Source: HGW-17 sp938004375 (lineage in GTDB: Bacteria > Myxococcota_A > Polyangia > HGW-17). From it: a DNA stretch of 17,659 nt. A model generated the notes under the pieces. That model was not told the DNA's origin. It made no database searches and saw nothing but the letters and a program-made list of their open reading frames with translations. The stretch spans positions 1-17,659 of the forward strand of contig DAIRVS010000086.1 in assembly GCA_036802685.1 (NCBI GenBank), in the 5' to 3' direction. Of the stretch, positions 15,462-17,659 are shown in pieces. A program made the translations under genes and the position numbers. The stretch's first letter is position 1; every line of letters begins with the position of its first letter.

Positions 15462-16625
15462 TCACCCGTCCAGCGCGCGCACCAGGGCGTGCCACATGGA
15501 CACTCCCACGGCCAGGGCACGCTCGTCGAGGTCGAAGCCGGGCTCGTGGTGGTGGGCGCGGCGCTCGACGGGGACGGCAGGATCGCCGGCCCCCACAAAG
15601 AAAAAGCAACCGGGGATTTGCTGCAGGTAGTACGAGAAGTCCTCGCCGGCCATGACGGGTACGGCGGGGGCGAAGGTGGCGACCCCAGCTGCGGCGGCGG
15701 CCACGAGGGCGTGCTCGGCCACGTGGTTGACCAGGGCGGGGTAGCCGCCGGTGAAGGTCACCCGGGCCTCGGCATCGTTGGCGGCAGCGACGCCCGCGGC
15801 GATGCGCCGGACGTGGCCGCGCAGGGTCTCCATGACCTCGGGGGTGAGCGCGCGCAGGGTGCCCTTGAGCTGGGCCGTCGCGGCGATGACGTTGGGCGCG
15901 GTCCCCGCGTGGAGCTCGCCCACGGTGCACACGGCGGGCTCGGCGGGGGGGTTCACGCCGCGGCTCACCGCGGTCTGCAGCGCGGTGACCAGGTGGGCGG
16001 CGGTGACGAGGGCGTCCCCGGTGCCCCGGGGCAGGGCGGCGTGCCCGCCGCGGGCGGTGACGTCGACGGTGAAGCGCTCGGTCTGGGCCATCATGGGGCC
16101 GGGGCAGGCGGCCACGGTGCCGGTGGGGAGCCAGCTCCACAGGTGGGCGCCGAAGACGCGGTTTACGCCGTCGAGGGCACCGTCGGCGATGAGGTCCCGG
16201 GCCCCGCCGAACTGCTCCTCGGCGGGCTGGAAGAGCAGGCGCAGCCGCAGGCGTCTCGGGGGGTGCGCGGCGAAGATACGGGCGGCACCCAGGAGCATGG
16301 CCAGGTGGCCGTCGTGGCCGCAGGCGTGCATGAGCCCGGTGTGGACGGACGAAAACGGCAGGCCGGTGCGCTCCTCGACCCGGATTCCGTCCATGTCGGC
16401 CCGCAAGGCGACCCGTTGCCCGCCGGCTTCGGGTTCCAGGGGCGTGAGGTCGCACACGAGGCCATGACCGCCGATGTTCAAGCGCGGCGATAGGCCTAGC
16501 TCGTGCAGGGTGGCGGCCAGGTACGCGGCGGTGAGGCGTTCCTCCCGGGCGGGCTCGGGGATGCGGTGGAGCGCGCGGCGGTCGGTCACGACGCGCTCGA
16601 GGACGGCGGAGACCTCGGGGTGCAT
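15462..16625 (-). CDS. M20-family amidohydrolase (N-acyl-amino-acid / hippurate hydrolase type)
   Basis: A cytosolic metal-dependent hydrolase of the M20D group, which cleaves N-acyl or amide bonds of amino-acid conjugates. In the 387 residues the metal ligands are visible: Cys102 and His104 in MHACGHDGH (99-107), the acidic pair Glu136-Glu137 in PAEEQFGGA, His161 in GAHLW, and the C-terminal HHHEP (His360). ALRADMDG (73-80) and MAGEDFSYY are also family signatures. The dimerisation (lid) domain lies at about 175-290. There is no signal peptide. The start at 16625 lies 4 bp after the stop of the upstream partial gene, so the two are probably co-transcribed and coupled; no strong Shine-Dalgarno is present. 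Members range over hippurate, acetyl-diaminopimelate and auxin-conjugate hydrolysis, and the substrate cannot be assigned here. Confidence 0.92.
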   Translation of the reverse strand: MHPEVSAVLERVVTDRRALHRIPEPAREERLTAAYLAATLHELGLSPRLNIGGHGLVCDLTPLEPEAGGQRVALRADMDGIRVEERTGLPFSSVHTGLMHACGHDGHLAMLLGAARIFAAHPPRRLRLRLLFQPAEEQFGGARDLIADGALDGVNRVFGAHLWSWLPTGTVAACPGPMMAQTERFTVDVTARGGHAALPRGTGDALVTAAHLVTALQTAVSRGVNPPAEPAVCTVGELHAGTAPNVIAATAQLKGTLRALTPEVMETLRGHVRRIAAGVAAANDAEARVTFTGGYPALVNHVAEHALVAAAAAGVATFAPAVPVMAGEDFSYYLQQIPGCFFFVGAGDPAVPVERRAHHHEPGFDLDERALAVGVSMWHALVRALDG

Positions 16626-16629
16626 GGGG

Positions 16630-17659
16630 CTACTGGAGCGCCAGGCCCAGTTGGCGGCGGAGCCGGACGTGCAAGGGGCTGACGTAGAAGGAGAACAAAT
16701 CCTGCAGCACGGGGTTCTTCGCGACCAGGTCGGCCAGTTCGGCCTCGGTGAAGGCCGGCGGGAGGACCTGCTGGGTCTCCTCGAAGAGCACCAGGCGCAG
16801 GGCCTCGGGGAGGTCGCCCGTGAGCAGCAGGCCGGCGCGGTTGCCCGCCATCCATACGGCCTTGCGCCAGGAGCCGGAGTCGAACGCCAGGTTCGGGTGC
16901 TCGGTGAAGAACTCGACGATGGTCTTGCTCACTCGGTAGGGCAGGATCTTCTTGAGCTCCTGGGCGCGCTCGTCCACCGGGTCCAGGGTCTTGAACTGGT
17001 GCCGCGCGTACTTCGGGTGGAAGGCACGGGTGAGGGCGGCCAGCAGCCGTGAGAAGTCCTCGGGATAGAGCCCGGCGGCGAAGATGAACTTCGGGCACGC
17101 GAGCTCCATGGCGCGGGCCAGGTAGAAGCGCAGGGTGACCGGCAGCTCGGTGAGCGAGTCGCGGCCCACGATGACGATGGGGGGTGCGTGGCAGGCCACG
17201 ACGACGCCCGGGTAGGTGGCCGAGTCGCCCAGGTAGAGGCTGGTCGAGCGGGCGCCGAGCACGCGGGCCAGCTCCTGGTAGATGGTGGCGACGTCGCTCT
17301 TGTCCACAGGGGACACGCGGTCCTGCTGGGAGAGGCCCAGGGCGTTGAGGTCGCTGCCGAACACAGCGGGGGCGGCCTCCCACAGGGTGTCGAACACGGT
17401 GACCAGTGGGGTCGAGGTGGCCACGGTCTCAAGCTCGAGGCGGTCGGCGTCCTCGAGGCGGTTGGCGTAGTCCATGGCCACGCGGCCGGAGCGGCCCGCC
17501 TGGGAGGAAAGCCACTCCTGCTCCTCGGGCGTGCAATGGCCCATCAGGGAGAGCATCTGGGAGTAGAGATACCGACGCTCGTCGTCGCCGTTGCGCTGCG
17601 CCTGGTCGGCCCGCTTTCGAGCCGTTCGCTCATTCCCGTCGAGTCGATCCCTTCTCTCA
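16630..17659 (-). CDS. Unrecognised protein, C-terminal 342 residues only (5' end outside window)
   Basis: The reading frame is open to the right edge, so the first ATG in view (17556) is probably internal: the residues before it (ERRYLYSQ) continue the same style of sequence. The visible part starts with a charged, Arg/Asp/Gln-rich helical stretch, then an alpha/beta region (ATSTPLVTVF, STSLYLGDS, PPIVIVG) and a helical C-terminus with PYRVSKTIVEFF and WRKAVWMAGNRAGLLLTGD at about 16813-16869. There is no membrane segment. From memory, the C-terminal pattern resembles domains at the ends of large TPR proteins of myxobacteria, but I cannot confirm this and assign no function. It is translationally adjacent to the M20 amidohydrolase (4-bp gap). 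Start and full size are unknown. Confidence 0.75.
   Translation of the reverse strand, partial: ERRDRLDGNERTARKRADQAQRNGDDERRYLYSQMLSLMGHCTPEEQEWLSSQAGRSGRVAMDYANRLEDADRLELETVATSTPLVTVFDTLWEAAPAVFGSDLNALGLSQQDRVSPVDKSDVATIYQELARVLGARSTSLYLGDSATYPGVVVACHAPPIVIVGRDSLTELPVTLRFYLARAMELACPKFIFAAGLYPEDFSRLLAALTRAFHPKYARHQFKTLDPVDERAQELKKILPYRVSKTIVEFFTEHPNLAFDSGSWRKAVWMAGNRAGLLLTGDLPEALRLVLFEETQQVLPPAFTEAELADLVAKNPVLQDLFSFYVSPLHVRLRRQLGLALQ

Overview
This is a GC-rich bacterial chromosome segment with densely packed genes, short spacers and no sign of plasmid or phage genes. Housekeeping genes dominate: isoprenoid synthesis, pyrimidine and purine biosynthesis, ribosome assembly, glycerol phosphorylation and cation transport. 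The base composition, the PurL architecture and the style of the unrecognised protein at the right edge suggest a Gram-negative lineage near the Myxococcota or old 'Deltaproteobacteria', or another high-GC environmental phylum. There is no rRNA here, so this placement is an inference with low confidence.

Layout. (1) 1-743, minus strand: a polyprenyl diphosphate synthase, cut by the left edge, divergent from (2) 942-2453, plus strand: a PyrB-PyrI fusion (aspartate carbamoyltransferase with its zinc-binding regulatory subunit in one chain), behind a good sigma70-type promoter. (3) 2454-2746: an intergenic region between convergent genes. It holds a two-armed inverted array of a 10-bp repeat, followed by two perfect stem-loops. 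(4) 2747-6977, minus strand: the unit purL-purQ-yhbY, with 3-4 bp between genes. PurL has a doubled PurS-like N-terminus but no fused glutaminase, which is supplied by the separate PurQ. (5) 7169-15452, plus strand: five genes with gaps of 4-49 bp. They encode a long coiled-coil protein with a ten-unit heptad repeat, glycerol kinase, an FHA-GGDEF diguanylate cyclase, a sodium/calcium-exchanger-type antiporter, and a CPA1 sodium/proton antiporter with a C-terminal cyclic-nucleotide-binding domain. (6) 15462-17659, minus strand: an M20-family amidohydrolase preceded by the C-terminal part of a large unrecognised protein that runs off the right edge.

How the genes work together. PyrBI and PurL/PurQ serve de novo nucleotide synthesis from two separate transcription units. 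The five-gene plus-strand block joins nucleotide second-messenger signalling (GGDEF synthesis, a cyclic-nucleotide sensor) with cation transport. Its members could be functionally linked, but only their spacing supports that. I found no tRNA, rRNA, CRISPR array, insertion sequence or phage gene, and no convincing new defence or mobile system. The least explained elements are the decamer inverted-repeat region, the coiled-coil/cyclase/antiporter block and the partial protein at the right edge.
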